Below, piece by piece: positions 53,027 through 60,607 of a stretch of 64,000 nucleotides of DNA; within the stretch, counting starts at the first letter, position 1; every line of letters starts with the position of its first letter. A program made the translations under genes and the position numbers. Source of the stretch: Algoriphagus algorifonticola. Lineage in GTDB: Bacteria; Bacteroidota; Bacteroidia; Cytophagales; Cyclobacteriaceae. The stretch is from NCBI RefSeq assembly GCF_007655305.1, contig NZ_VLOG01000065.1, positions 124,001-188,000 on the forward strand. The letters are read 5' to 3'. The notes beneath the pieces are model-generated. The model ran no database searches and was not told where the DNA came from. It saw only the letters and a list, made by a program, of their open reading frames with translations.

Positions 53027-54160
53027 ATGATAAAGACCAAGAATTATTCTTCGCTATTAAGCCTTGGGTTAAGTGCTATTCTCATAATTTTCTCGGCTTG
53101 CAGCGACAAAAAATCAGAAACTTTAATCACTGAAGATTTTAGAAATCTACTTGTAGATACACTCGTACTTTCTAAAGATCTTAACACAGCAGCTATTTCT
53201 CCAAGCTTATCTTATTTTGAAACCGATAGCGGAGCCTTCTTACTCGATTTCCGAAAACTTCATTTAGTAGGATATCAGTATCCAGAAGGGAACAAAGGAT
53301 TTGAAAAATTTTATCAAAGAGAAGGTCCAGACGGATTGGGAGACACAGATTATAAACACGTATTAACAAGAGATGGAATTTTTGTAGTAGATGCAGACAG
53401 GAAAATACATCAAGCGGATTTCCAAGGTAAAGTACTTCAGTCTTGGAACCTGCCTCCCACTCCTGCAAACAGACGTTATTCCAATTATACTGTCATCCCA
53501 AATAACCCAATCACCCATCTTGAAAATAAACTTATCATCCCTGACGTGCCCTATGTCATGAATGAAAATCTCATGGACTACGAAGATTGGCTGGTATTAT
53601 TGGATTTGGCTTCAGGTGATTGGAAATATATTTCTTTTCCATACCCTGAAAAGATGAAAGAATTTTATGAAGACCCAAATTTGGGTCCCTATTCTCATTA
53701 TTTCAATCCTATAAGTAATCAGGCTATTATCTCTTTCCCTGTCGTAGATAGTTTAATGATTCTGGAAAACAATCAAACCAGATGGATTGATGCATCTCCT
53801 CAGGAAAGTTTGATTTTCAAAAAAGGAAAAACTGTTCCATCCGGGGAGTATACTATTTTCCAACCTGATCACAGCTCCGCTAGGTATACTTGGATCACTT
53901 TCGACCCTTTTCAAAAGGTATATCTGAGACATGTGATAACCGGATTAAAAGAAAATGAAGATACTTCTACCCAATTTCACATTTCAAAGATGGTGGTCTT
54001 AGATGAAGACTTCAACAAATTGGGAGAGATCGAAAATTTACCCAATACCTATCAGGGTTTTGCTACGCCTGATGGTTTTTATTACTATTTGGGTTTTGGA
54101 GAAGTAGAGGAAAAAGTTATGTTTGGACGCCTGGACTTTTCTTCATTTGTCAAGCCATAA
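53027..54160 (+). CDS. DUF4221-like lipoprotein
   Basis: 377 aa. The N-terminus is a lipoprotein signal peptide with lipobox LIIFSAC (lipidated Cys25). The rest is a secreted domain with repeated YxxF-like beta patterns (FEKFYQREGPDGLGD; GIFVVDADRKIHQADFQGK) resembling the DUF4221 proteins of Cytophagales, which are predicted beta-propellers. The family has no known function. Last gene of the LytS-LytTR-membrane-lipoprotein unit, closed by a bidirectional terminator. Confidence 0.72.
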   Translation: MIKTKNYSSLLSLGLSAILIIFSACSDKKSETLITEDFRNLLVDTLVLSKDLNTAAISPSLSYFETDSGAFLLDFRKLHLVGYQYPEGNKGFEKFYQREGPDGLGDTDYKHVLTRDGIFVVDADRKIHQADFQGKVLQSWNLPPTPANRRYSNYTVIPNNPITHLENKLIIPDVPYVMNENLMDYEDWLVLLDLASGDWKYISFPYPEKMKEFYEDPNLGPYSHYFNPISNQAIISFPVVDSLMILENNQTRWIDASPQESLIFKKGKTVPSGEYTIFQPDHSSARYTWITFDPFQKVYLRHVITGLKENEDTSTQFHISKMVVLDEDFNKLGEIENLPNTYQGFATPDGFYYYLGFGEVEEKVMFGRLDFSSFVKP

Positions 54161-54191
54161 AAAAAGCGAGACTTACTCAGTCTCGCTTTTT
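54161..54191. terminator. Bidirectional intrinsic terminator
   Basis: AAAAAGCGAGACT (54161-54173) and AGTCTCGCTTTTT (54179-54191) form a perfect 13-bp stem with T runs on both strands. It terminates the plus-strand lipoprotein gene and overlaps the stop of the minus-strand RNase G gene. Confidence 0.93.
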
Positions 54192-55744
54192 ACTTGAAGT
54201 TCTATTTCCTCTCCAGATTCATCTAGGAATCTGTATTCCGTCACCGGCAGGGAAGAATCTTTGATCAGTTTAATCCATTTGTAATACTTGAAAAACCACC
54301 TTACTCTGCGGCTAATTATGCCGGTAGTAAAGTATGCGTGCAGGTAGGGATGCAGCCCGATTTGGATTTTGTCCACGTTTTGGATAGTGGCAATATGGTC
54401 CAAATCTTTTTCTAATTTATCAGCAACCAGGATAGAAGCCTGGATTTTGCCTGTGCCGTTACATGCCGGGCAGGTTTCCTTCGTCACGATATTGACCTCC
54501 GGCCGAACACGCTGTCGGGTGATTTGCATGAGTCCAAATTTACTCAGCGGCAAAACAGTATGTTTCGATCTGTCAGATTTCAACTCATCTTTCATCGCTT
54601 CGTAAATGGCCTTTTTATTCTCGGCCCTCTTCATGTCAATAAAATCGACAACGATGATTCCTCCCATATCCCGGAGGCGGAGTTGTCTGGCAATTTCTTT
54701 TGCAGCTACCAGGTTGGTTTTTAATGCTGTAGATTCCTGGTCACTTTCCTGATTGGACTTGTTCCCGCTGTTGACGTCTATGACGTGCAGGGCTTCCGTA
54801 TGCTCGATGATCACATATCCTCCCTGGGGGAGGCTGACCGTCTGACCAAACAGGCTTTTGATCTGCTTTTCTATTCCAAAACTTTCAAAGAGCTTGGCTT
54901 TACCTGTGTAAAGCTTAACAATTTTTTCTTTTTCAGGGGCTATTGTCCTGATGTAGGATCTGATCTGATCGTAAGTGGATTCTTCTTCTACGGTGATTGC
55001 ATCGAAGGATTCATTGAGTAGGTCTCTCACTAGTGAGGAAGCCATACTCATCTCTCCTATAATCTTGTCTCGGCTTCTGGCTTTCAGCAATTTCTTCATG
55101 CCCTCTTCCCAATTATTGAGAAGATTTCGGAGGTCTTTGTCCAGTTCGGTAACTGACTGACCTTCTGCTACTGTTCGGATGATAACACCGAAGTTAGCTG
55201 GCTTGATAGAATTGATGAGTCTCAGAAGTCTTTTACGCTCGTCGCTGCTGCGGATTTTCTTGGATACATTAACTGAATCCGAAAATGGCACCAATACGAG
55301 GTATCGACCAGGAAGAGAGAGCTCACAGGATAATCGGGGCCCTTTGGTAGAGATTGGCTCTTTGACGACCTGAACCAAGATTTGGTTATTCTTAGAAAGA
55401 ATATTTGAAATCTTGCCGATTTTATCGATCTCAGGTTCGTTTTGAAAGCCTTTCAGATTGTAATTGCTATAGTTGTTGTTGCGCACCATTTTGGTGAACT
55501 TGCCTAAGCTGTTGAAATTAGGACCTAAGTCCTGGTAGTGCAAAAAGGCATCTTTTTCGTAGCCTACATCAATGAAAGCTGCATTCAGCCCATTGACTAT
55601 TTTTCGCACTGTCCCCAGGTAGATGTCCCCAACTTTAAACTGATTGTCCACTCCTTCAGAGTGCAACTCAACCAAGCTTTTATCTTGTAAAAGGGCTATT
55701 CGACTCCCGTTTTGAGCAGAATCAATTAACAATTCCGTACTCAA
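54173..55744 (-). CDS. rng: Ribonuclease E/G family protein
   Basis: Endoribonuclease of the RNase G/E family, involved in rRNA maturation and mRNA turnover. 523 aa with an N-terminal S1 domain (about 30-130: GDIYLGTVRKIVNGLNAAFIDVGYEK in two parts), a catalytic core with metal-binding aspartates (EALHVIDVNSGN; GGIIVVDFIDMK), and a zinc-link motif CPACNG near 430. It lacks the long disordered tail of E. coli RNase E, so it is the short G-type. The start is TTG at 55744; a TAA lies four codons upstream in frame. Downstream of a small basic-protein gene in the same direction. Confidence 0.93.
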   Translation of the reverse strand: MSTELLIDSAQNGSRIALLQDKSLVELHSEGVDNQFKVGDIYLGTVRKIVNGLNAAFIDVGYEKDAFLHYQDLGPNFNSLGKFTKMVRNNNYSNYNLKGFQNEPEIDKIGKISNILSKNNQILVQVVKEPISTKGPRLSCELSLPGRYLVLVPFSDSVNVSKKIRSSDERKRLLRLINSIKPANFGVIIRTVAEGQSVTELDKDLRNLLNNWEEGMKKLLKARSRDKIIGEMSMASSLVRDLLNESFDAITVEEESTYDQIRSYIRTIAPEKEKIVKLYTGKAKLFESFGIEKQIKSLFGQTVSLPQGGYVIIEHTEALHVIDVNSGNKSNQESDQESTALKTNLVAAKEIARQLRLRDMGGIIVVDFIDMKRAENKKAIYEAMKDELKSDRSKHTVLPLSKFGLMQITRQRVRPEVNIVTKETCPACNGTGKIQASILVADKLEKDLDHIATIQNVDKIQIGLHPYLHAYFTTGIISRRVRWFFKYYKWIKLIKDSSLPVTEYRFLDESGEEIELQVKSETE

Positions 55745-55796
55745 AATCTCGTCTTATACTATGTAAATGAACGTGTGTTTTTGTCAAAAAACGGGT

Positions 55797-55825
55797 ATAA
55801 GAAGAAGTGTATTACTTCTTCTTAT
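55797..55825. terminator. 12-bp hairpin at the end of the bS22-like gene
   Basis: ATAAGAAGAAGT (55797-55808) and ACTTCTTCTTAT (55814-55825) form a perfect 12-bp stem with loop GTATT. On the minus strand it is followed by ACCCGTTTTTTG, so it may attenuate or terminate transcription before rng; its arms also encode the last lysines of the small protein. Confidence 0.6.
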
Positions 55826-55901
55826 GTCTGTTTTTTCTTAGTCTTTTCTTACGCTTGTGCGTAGCGATCTTATGTCTTTTTCTTTTCTTACCGCAAGGCA
55901 T
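55812..55901 (-). CDS. 29-aa highly basic protein resembling ribosomal bS22/mS38 (AURKAIP1/COX24-like)
   Basis: Starts MPCGKKRKRHKIATHKRKKR and continues LRKNRHKKK: 29 aa, two thirds Lys, Arg or His. It matches the pattern of the small ribosomal proteins annotated AURKAIP1/COX24-domain in bacteria (mitochondrial mS38; mycobacterial bS22), with the arrangement KKRxRHKxATHKxxKRLRKxR. Such proteins bind rRNA in the small subunit. It lies 29 bases after the TPR gene and upstream of rng. The near-perfect family pattern makes it a real gene despite its size. Confidence 0.75.
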   Translation of the reverse strand: MPCGKKRKRHKIATHKRKKRLRKNRHKKK

Positions 55902-55930
55902 AGTCTTATTATTTATAGTGATACATTTAA

Positions 55931-56746
55931 TTACAATCTGTCAAGATAGCTCTGAACACTCTCCAGAATCATAGCATCCTGGGTCATCCCCTTTACTTTC
56001 TCAAACTGAGCTTTCGCTTTGTTTTTTTGATCGGCTTCGAAATAGCTGACAGCCAAGTAAAACTGCCCCTGAAGATTATCCGGATGATAACGAATCAATT
56101 CTTCAAATCGTTCAGTCGCTTTTTTATATTGACCTGATTGCATAGACAAGATTCCCATATTAAATATGGCATCTTCATTCTGCGGATCTTCTGCCAAAAT
56201 CTCCCTCAGCATGGCTATACCTTGCATTGGATTGGCTGAAGACACATAAGTCATCGCAATCTTTGATTTCAAATCCATCCGAGTAGGATCATTATCCAAT
56301 ACTCGATTGAGGTAATCTCGGGTTTGCCCGGCAAGATAGGCTACCTTCTCCTGATCCAGCGCAAAGGTGAATGCTTCGAAATAAGCATTACCAGTTTCTT
56401 CAGCCAAACTCAAATCGTTTGTCTGATTTGCTGCCAAACTCAAGAAGTAAGCCGCACTGTCGTACTTCCCCTTTTCCTGATATAAAGAAGCTAGCTGTCT
56501 CATGTCTTCAGAAATTGTTTCTGAACCGGCGACTGCCTTTGCTTTCAACTGAGCTAATGTAGCTTCTTTTTCAGGAGAAAGCTCATTCTCATGCATGGTA
56601 TTGGCAGAAGTTGATGGAGAATTTTCAGTTTGGTTTTCACCTACTGTATTCTGCCCCTCATTATCCACTACAATTTTTGGCAGTGCGTATAGAGCCACTA
56701 CTGACGCAACACCTATGATTATGAGAAAGAGCTGTGATTTTTTCAT
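55931..56746 (-). CDS. TPR protein with N-terminal membrane anchor
   Basis: 271 aa with one N-terminal hydrophobic segment (LFLIIIGVASVVALYAL), a Ser/Thr/Glu-rich linker (about 27-60), then TPR repeats (AAYFLSLAANQTNDLSLA; AIFNMGILSMQSGQYKKA; QGQFYLAVSYFEADQKNKA). A membrane-anchored periplasmic scaffold is likely. It starts 18 bases after the hup stop and is probably co-transcribed with hup, then the bS22-like gene. Confidence 0.85.
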   Translation of the reverse strand: MKKSQLFLIIIGVASVVALYALPKIVVDNEGQNTVGENQTENSPSTSANTMHENELSPEKEATLAQLKAKAVAGSETISEDMRQLASLYQEKGKYDSAAYFLSLAANQTNDLSLAEETGNAYFEAFTFALDQEKVAYLAGQTRDYLNRVLDNDPTRMDLKSKIAMTYVSSANPMQGIAMLREILAEDPQNEDAIFNMGILSMQSGQYKKATERFEELIRYHPDNLQGQFYLAVSYFEADQKNKAKAQFEKVKGMTQDAMILESVQSYLDRL

Positions 56747-56764
56747 GTCAAAGTCTCCTTAGAC

Positions 56765-57073
56765 TTAATCCTGAGGAGCTAGTTCCTTGATCTTTTTGCT
56801 GTTTTTGATCTTCTCAATAAACACTTTGGAAGGCTTGAATGCCGGGATGTAGTGCTCATCGATTACGATCGCTGTATTTTTGGAGATGTTACGTGCAATT
56901 TTCTTAGCTCTCTTCTTGTTGATAAAGCTACCGAAACCTCTTACGTAAATGTTTTCTCCTTCAGACATAGAGTCTTTTACTACCTTGAAGAACGCCTCAA
57001 TGGTCTGTGTCACATCATCCTTCTGGATTCCGGTTTTGTCCGAAATCTTGGTGATTACTTCTGCTTTTGTCAC
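56765..57073 (-). CDS. HU-family DNA-binding protein
   Basis: 102-aa nucleoid protein of the HU/IHF family: TKAEVITKISDKTGIQKD (dimerisation), IEAFFKVVKDSM, GFGSFINKKRAKKIARN (beta-arm basis), PAFKPSKVFIEKI. HU bends and compacts DNA as a dimer. Start is GTG at 57073 (MTKAEV), since no ATG precedes it. A Bacteroidota promoter lies upstream at 57140-57173. It heads the run TPR protein - bS22-like protein - RNase G. Confidence 0.93.
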   Translation of the reverse strand: MTKAEVITKISDKTGIQKDDVTQTIEAFFKVVKDSMSEGENIYVRGFGSFINKKRAKKIARNISKNTAIVIDEHYIPAFKPSKVFIEKIKNSKKIKELAPQD

Positions 57074-57139
57074 TGTGATTTTAATTTAGAAATTACGAAA
57101 TAAGCTTAACGACCTATTAACCAAGTGTTTTTGGGACTG

Positions 57140-57173
57140 CAAATGTACGAGATGCAATGCAATTAAAAAACAA
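57140..57173 (-). promoter_or_regulatory. Bacteroidota-type promoter of hup
   Basis: On the minus strand TTG (57173-57171), 23 bases, then TACATTTG (57147-57140) matches TTG/TAnnTTTG at the long end of the spacer range. The transcription start would be at about 57134-57136, giving a leader of about 60 bases. Confidence 0.5.
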
Positions 57174-57218
57174 ATCCATAAAAATTCACCAGATTTACAC
57201 GAAAGATTTTATCCTTAC

Positions 57219-58289
57219 ATGAATAGCAAAGCTACTGATAATCAACTATTTTCCTATCAAATATTAAGTTGGTACAGGGCAAATCCAAGGGAACTTCCCT
57301 GGAGAGGAATCCAAGATCCATACAAAATTTGGCTCTCAGAAATCATTCTCCAGCAAACCAGAGTTGCCCAAGGAATGCCTTATTATTTCAAATTCACCGA
57401 GGCTTATCCTACTGTGAAAGATCTCGCTCTTGCCCCGGAAGAAGAAGTACTTCGCCTTTGGCAAGGTCTGGGATATTACAGCCGAGCCAGAAACCTCCAC
57501 AGCTGTGCAAAATACGTTTGGCATGAACTAGACGGGAATTTTCCGGAAACCTATAAAGAACTCCTATTATTAAAAGGTGTGGGAAGTTACACTGCTTCTG
57601 CGATTGCAAGTTTTGCCTTCGGAGAAGTCAAGGCAGTAGTTGATGGAAATGTATTCAGAGTACTAGCCCGCTACTTTGGAATTGAGACAGATATTGCCAG
57701 CGGCAAAGGCAAAAAACAATTTGAAGCCTTAGCTGACCAGCTAATACCGGCTGATCATCCTGGAGAATTCAATCAAGCCATGATGGACTTTGGGGCAAGG
57801 CATTGCACCCCTGCCAATCCATCTTGTGACAACTGCCCTTTATCATCCTCCTGTTTTGCTTTGAATAATAAGATGGTCAAGGATCTTCCGGTGAAAATCA
57901 ATAAGATTAAAATCAAGGAAAGACATCTACACTATTATGTAATCCGATGCGGAGAAAAGTGGGTATGGAAAAAAAGAAGTTCCGGCGATATCTGGGAAGG
58001 ATTATTTGATTTTCCACATGTGGAGCAAACGAAGGAAAATTCTGAATCTGAATTCAATTTGCCGGAAGCAGCAAAGACTCCAGTCAAGTTTCCAAAAAAT
58101 TACCGACATATTTTGTCACATCAGAAACTGAATGCTGTTTTCTCGGAGGTAGAATTTCCGGAAGAAAAAATGGCTCATCTCAATGAATGGGCCAAAAACA
58201 ATGGCTTTTTACTGGTTGAAGAAGAAAAAATCGAATACTTGGCCAAGCCAAAGTTGATTGTGAACTTTTTGAACGATCAGGGCTTTTGA
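57219..58289 (+). CDS. mutY: A/G-specific adenine glycosylase
   Basis: MutY removes adenine mispaired with 8-oxoguanine. 356 aa: HhH-GPD domain with SWYRANPRELPWRG, ILQQTRVAQGMPYY, LLKGVGSYTASAIASFAFGE and the catalytic aspartate in VVDGNVFRVL; a 4Fe-4S cluster with Cys196, Cys203, Cys206 and Cys212 (C-6x-C-2x-C-5x-C); and a NUDIX-like C-terminal domain from about 230. It is followed by ssb after 41 bases, a gene order conserved with gldE in Bacteroidota. Confidence 0.96.
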   Translation: MNSKATDNQLFSYQILSWYRANPRELPWRGIQDPYKIWLSEIILQQTRVAQGMPYYFKFTEAYPTVKDLALAPEEEVLRLWQGLGYYSRARNLHSCAKYVWHELDGNFPETYKELLLLKGVGSYTASAIASFAFGEVKAVVDGNVFRVLARYFGIETDIASGKGKKQFEALADQLIPADHPGEFNQAMMDFGARHCTPANPSCDNCPLSSSCFALNNKMVKDLPVKINKIKIKERHLHYYVIRCGEKWVWKKRSSGDIWEGLFDFPHVEQTKENSESEFNLPEAAKTPVKFPKNYRHILSHQKLNAVFSEVEFPEEKMAHLNEWAKNNGFLLVEEEKIEYLAKPKLIVNFLNDQGF

Positions 58290-58330
58290 TTAACTTCAAA
58301 AATTAGATTTAGAATTATAAATAAGAAGCT

Positions 58331-58804
58331 ATGGCAGGAGTAAATAAAGTAATCCTTTTGGGGAATTTAGGAGCAGACCCGGAAGTGAAATATTTAGAAG
58401 GAGACAACGTAGTAGCAAATTTGAGATTGGCTACAACTGAATCTTACAAAGACAGAAATGGAAATCGTGTAGATCAGACCGAATGGCACGATTTGGAGCT
58501 TTGGGGTGGTCAGGCGAAAATCGCCGAGCAGTACCTGAAAAAAGGAATGCAAATCTACGTGGAAGGAAAGATCAAATCCGATACTTGGCAGGATGATCAA
58601 GGCCAAAATAGAAAAAGGACCAAAATCAGAGTTTTAAGTTTTACCATGCTTGGCTCAAAACAAGAAAATCAGGGGCAGGAAAGCGGGGGAATGGGAGCTC
58701 CGACAAACCAATCCAAACCTAATCCGGCACCTGCTGCCACAGGAGGAGGAAATCAAGGACCGGATCTGAGTCCGGATACAGAAGATGACGATTTACCGTT
58801 TTGA
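58331..58804 (+). CDS. ssb: Single-stranded DNA-binding protein
   Basis: 157-aa SSB. The OB-fold spans about residues 1-110 (VNKVILLGNLGADPEVKYL; EWHDLELWGGQAKIAEQYL; GMQIYVEGKIKSDTW). A flexible Gly/Pro/Asn-rich linker leads to the acidic tip DDDLPF, which recruits partner proteins. Length and tail are normal. It sits between mutY and gldE on the same strand, and the three are probably co-expressed. Confidence 0.96.
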   Translation: MAGVNKVILLGNLGADPEVKYLEGDNVVANLRLATTESYKDRNGNRVDQTEWHDLELWGGQAKIAEQYLKKGMQIYVEGKIKSDTWQDDQGQNRKRTKIRVLSFTMLGSKQENQGQESGGMGAPTNQSKPNPAPAATGGGNQGPDLSPDTEDDDLPF

Positions 58805-58871
58805 TTCAATTCCCCTGAAGTTGATATTCAGGGGAATTGTTTAATTTTGCATCAAACATCTCGTTTAGTAC

Positions 58872-60221
58872 ATGGACGACCCTTACCCGAGTTGGTATTT
58901 ACTTACTCAAATTACTCAGCCCTCCGTAGGGTACCTTTTATTTAACGGTTTACTTTTTATTCTCCTGTTGCTTGGTTCTGCCCTAGTTTCAGGCTCAGAG
59001 GTGGCTTTTTTCTCTCTTTCCAATGAGGACTTAGAGTCCATTGCCGATGAAGAGACTAAAAATGGAAAGCATGTTGCCAGGCTCCTTCGTAGCCCCAAAC
59101 AATTACTCAGTACTATTCTCATTCTGAATAACCTGATCAACATTGCGATAGTAACCTTGACCACTTTCGTTTCATGGAGTATATTTGGAATGAACGCAAC
59201 AGGCATAGTGGTGATCATGATACAAACTATCGGTGTCACTTTCGCTATCGTGTTTTTTGGGGAAATTGTACCAAAAGTATATGCCAACAAGGCCAAAATT
59301 GAATTCAGCCTGATCATGGCCCCGACTATCAATTTTTTCTCAACCATCCTCAAGCCTATCTCCCTCTTTCTAATGGCAATCAGTAACCTAATCGAAAGAA
59401 AAATAGAAAAGAAAGGCTATTCACTTTCGGTTGATGAATTAAACCAAGCCTTAGAAATTACAACTGAAGATGCTCCAAATGAAGAAAAGGACATTTTAAG
59501 AGGTATTGTAAACTTTGGAACTCTATCCGTAAAGCAGGTGATGAGAAGCCGGATGGAAATAACAGCTGTGGATACCGAGATGGATTTTCATGAATTGATG
59601 GATAAAATCAATAAAAGCGGTTATTCCAGAATTCCGGTTTATCATGAAACCATAGACAATATTGAAGGCATCTTATATATCAAGGATCTTCTTCCTTATA
59701 TAGAGCGGGATGAAAATTTTGCCTGGAAAGAATTAATACGAAAAAGCTTTTTCGTTCCGGAAAATAAAAGAGTGGATACCCTCTTAAAGGATTTCCAGCA
59801 AAAAAGAGTCCATATGGCTATCGTGGTAGATGAGTATGGGGGTACCTCAGGCTTGGTAACTTTAGAGGATTTGATAGAGGAAATTATTGGAGAAATCAAC
59901 GATGAGTTCGATGATAAGGACGATATGTTTTTTCAGGAGATCGATTCCTCCACTTTCATATTTGAAGGAAAAATATCCTTGAATGACTTTTGCAAAAAAC
60001 TGGATCTTGATTCTCAAATATTTGAAGACGTCAAAGGTGAAAGCGAATCTTTGGGAGGACTTTTGTTAGAATTGAATAATAAGCTTCCTAAAAACGGAAC
60101 AAAAATCCATTTTGAATATTTTGAATTTACCATCTTGGCAGTAGATGCAAGAAGAATCAAAAAGGTAAAAGTACATCTGAAAGATCAGCATCAAGATGGG
60201 TCTCATCCATTCATCGACTGA
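58872..60221 (+). CDS. gldE: Gliding motility-associated protein GldE (CNNM/CorC-like)
   Basis: 449 aa with a DUF21 membrane domain (about 20-200: SGSEVAFFSLSNEDLESIAD, FGEIVPKVYANKAK), a CBS pair (about 205-335: VMRSRMEITAVDTEM; RVHMAIVVDEYGGTSGLVTLED), and a CorC/HlyC transporter-associated domain (360-445). The family relates to Mg2+/Co2+ transport proteins; the GldE name rests on the mutY-ssb-gldE order shared with gliding Bacteroidota. gldD, which often follows, is absent here: the next gene is gltB. Confidence 0.88.
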   Translation: MDDPYPSWYLLTQITQPSVGYLLFNGLLFILLLLGSALVSGSEVAFFSLSNEDLESIADEETKNGKHVARLLRSPKQLLSTILILNNLINIAIVTLTTFVSWSIFGMNATGIVVIMIQTIGVTFAIVFFGEIVPKVYANKAKIEFSLIMAPTINFFSTILKPISLFLMAISNLIERKIEKKGYSLSVDELNQALEITTEDAPNEEKDILRGIVNFGTLSVKQVMRSRMEITAVDTEMDFHELMDKINKSGYSRIPVYHETIDNIEGILYIKDLLPYIERDENFAWKELIRKSFFVPENKRVDTLLKDFQQKRVHMAIVVDEYGGTSGLVTLEDLIEEIIGEINDEFDDKDDMFFQEIDSSTFIFEGKISLNDFCKKLDLDSQIFEDVKGESESLGGLLLELNNKLPKNGTKIHFEYFEFTILAVDARRIKKVKVHLKDQHQDGSHPFID

Positions 60222-60607
60222 TAAACTCATTTTTAGTTAAATAAGTATTGCAAAATATTATTTGGCTTTCGAAATCGATTGAGTAAAAAAGAGTTGCTAT
60301 TAGAGAAAAATAAGCTGTAAAATTTTTTATTATTTTTTCCGTAAACCAGATTTCAGGCACTTTGCAGAAAAATCACACAATTGAAGCCAAAATAGGTTAA
60401 ATTTTTACCCCAATTTTTTAAAAAAACTGTTTTTAAAACGGATATTATTAATTTTTAGGACCTCTTTTTATTTAATAAATAATCAAAAAAAATCTTATTC
60501 ATCAGAAAATTATCAGTAAAAACTTGGTTTCATTGCCTTTATTTTAACAAAAGGATTTTTTTTCGTATTTTTTGGAAATTTTGAACCTATTAAATCTATT
60601 GAAATAT
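60222..60607. other. AT-rich intergenic gap before gltB
   Basis: A 386-base, very AT-rich gap between gldE and gltB. It probably contains the gltB promoter, but I could not identify a TTG/TAnnTTTG pair with good spacing. No ORF, hairpin terminator or RNA gene was recognised. Confidence 0.55.
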
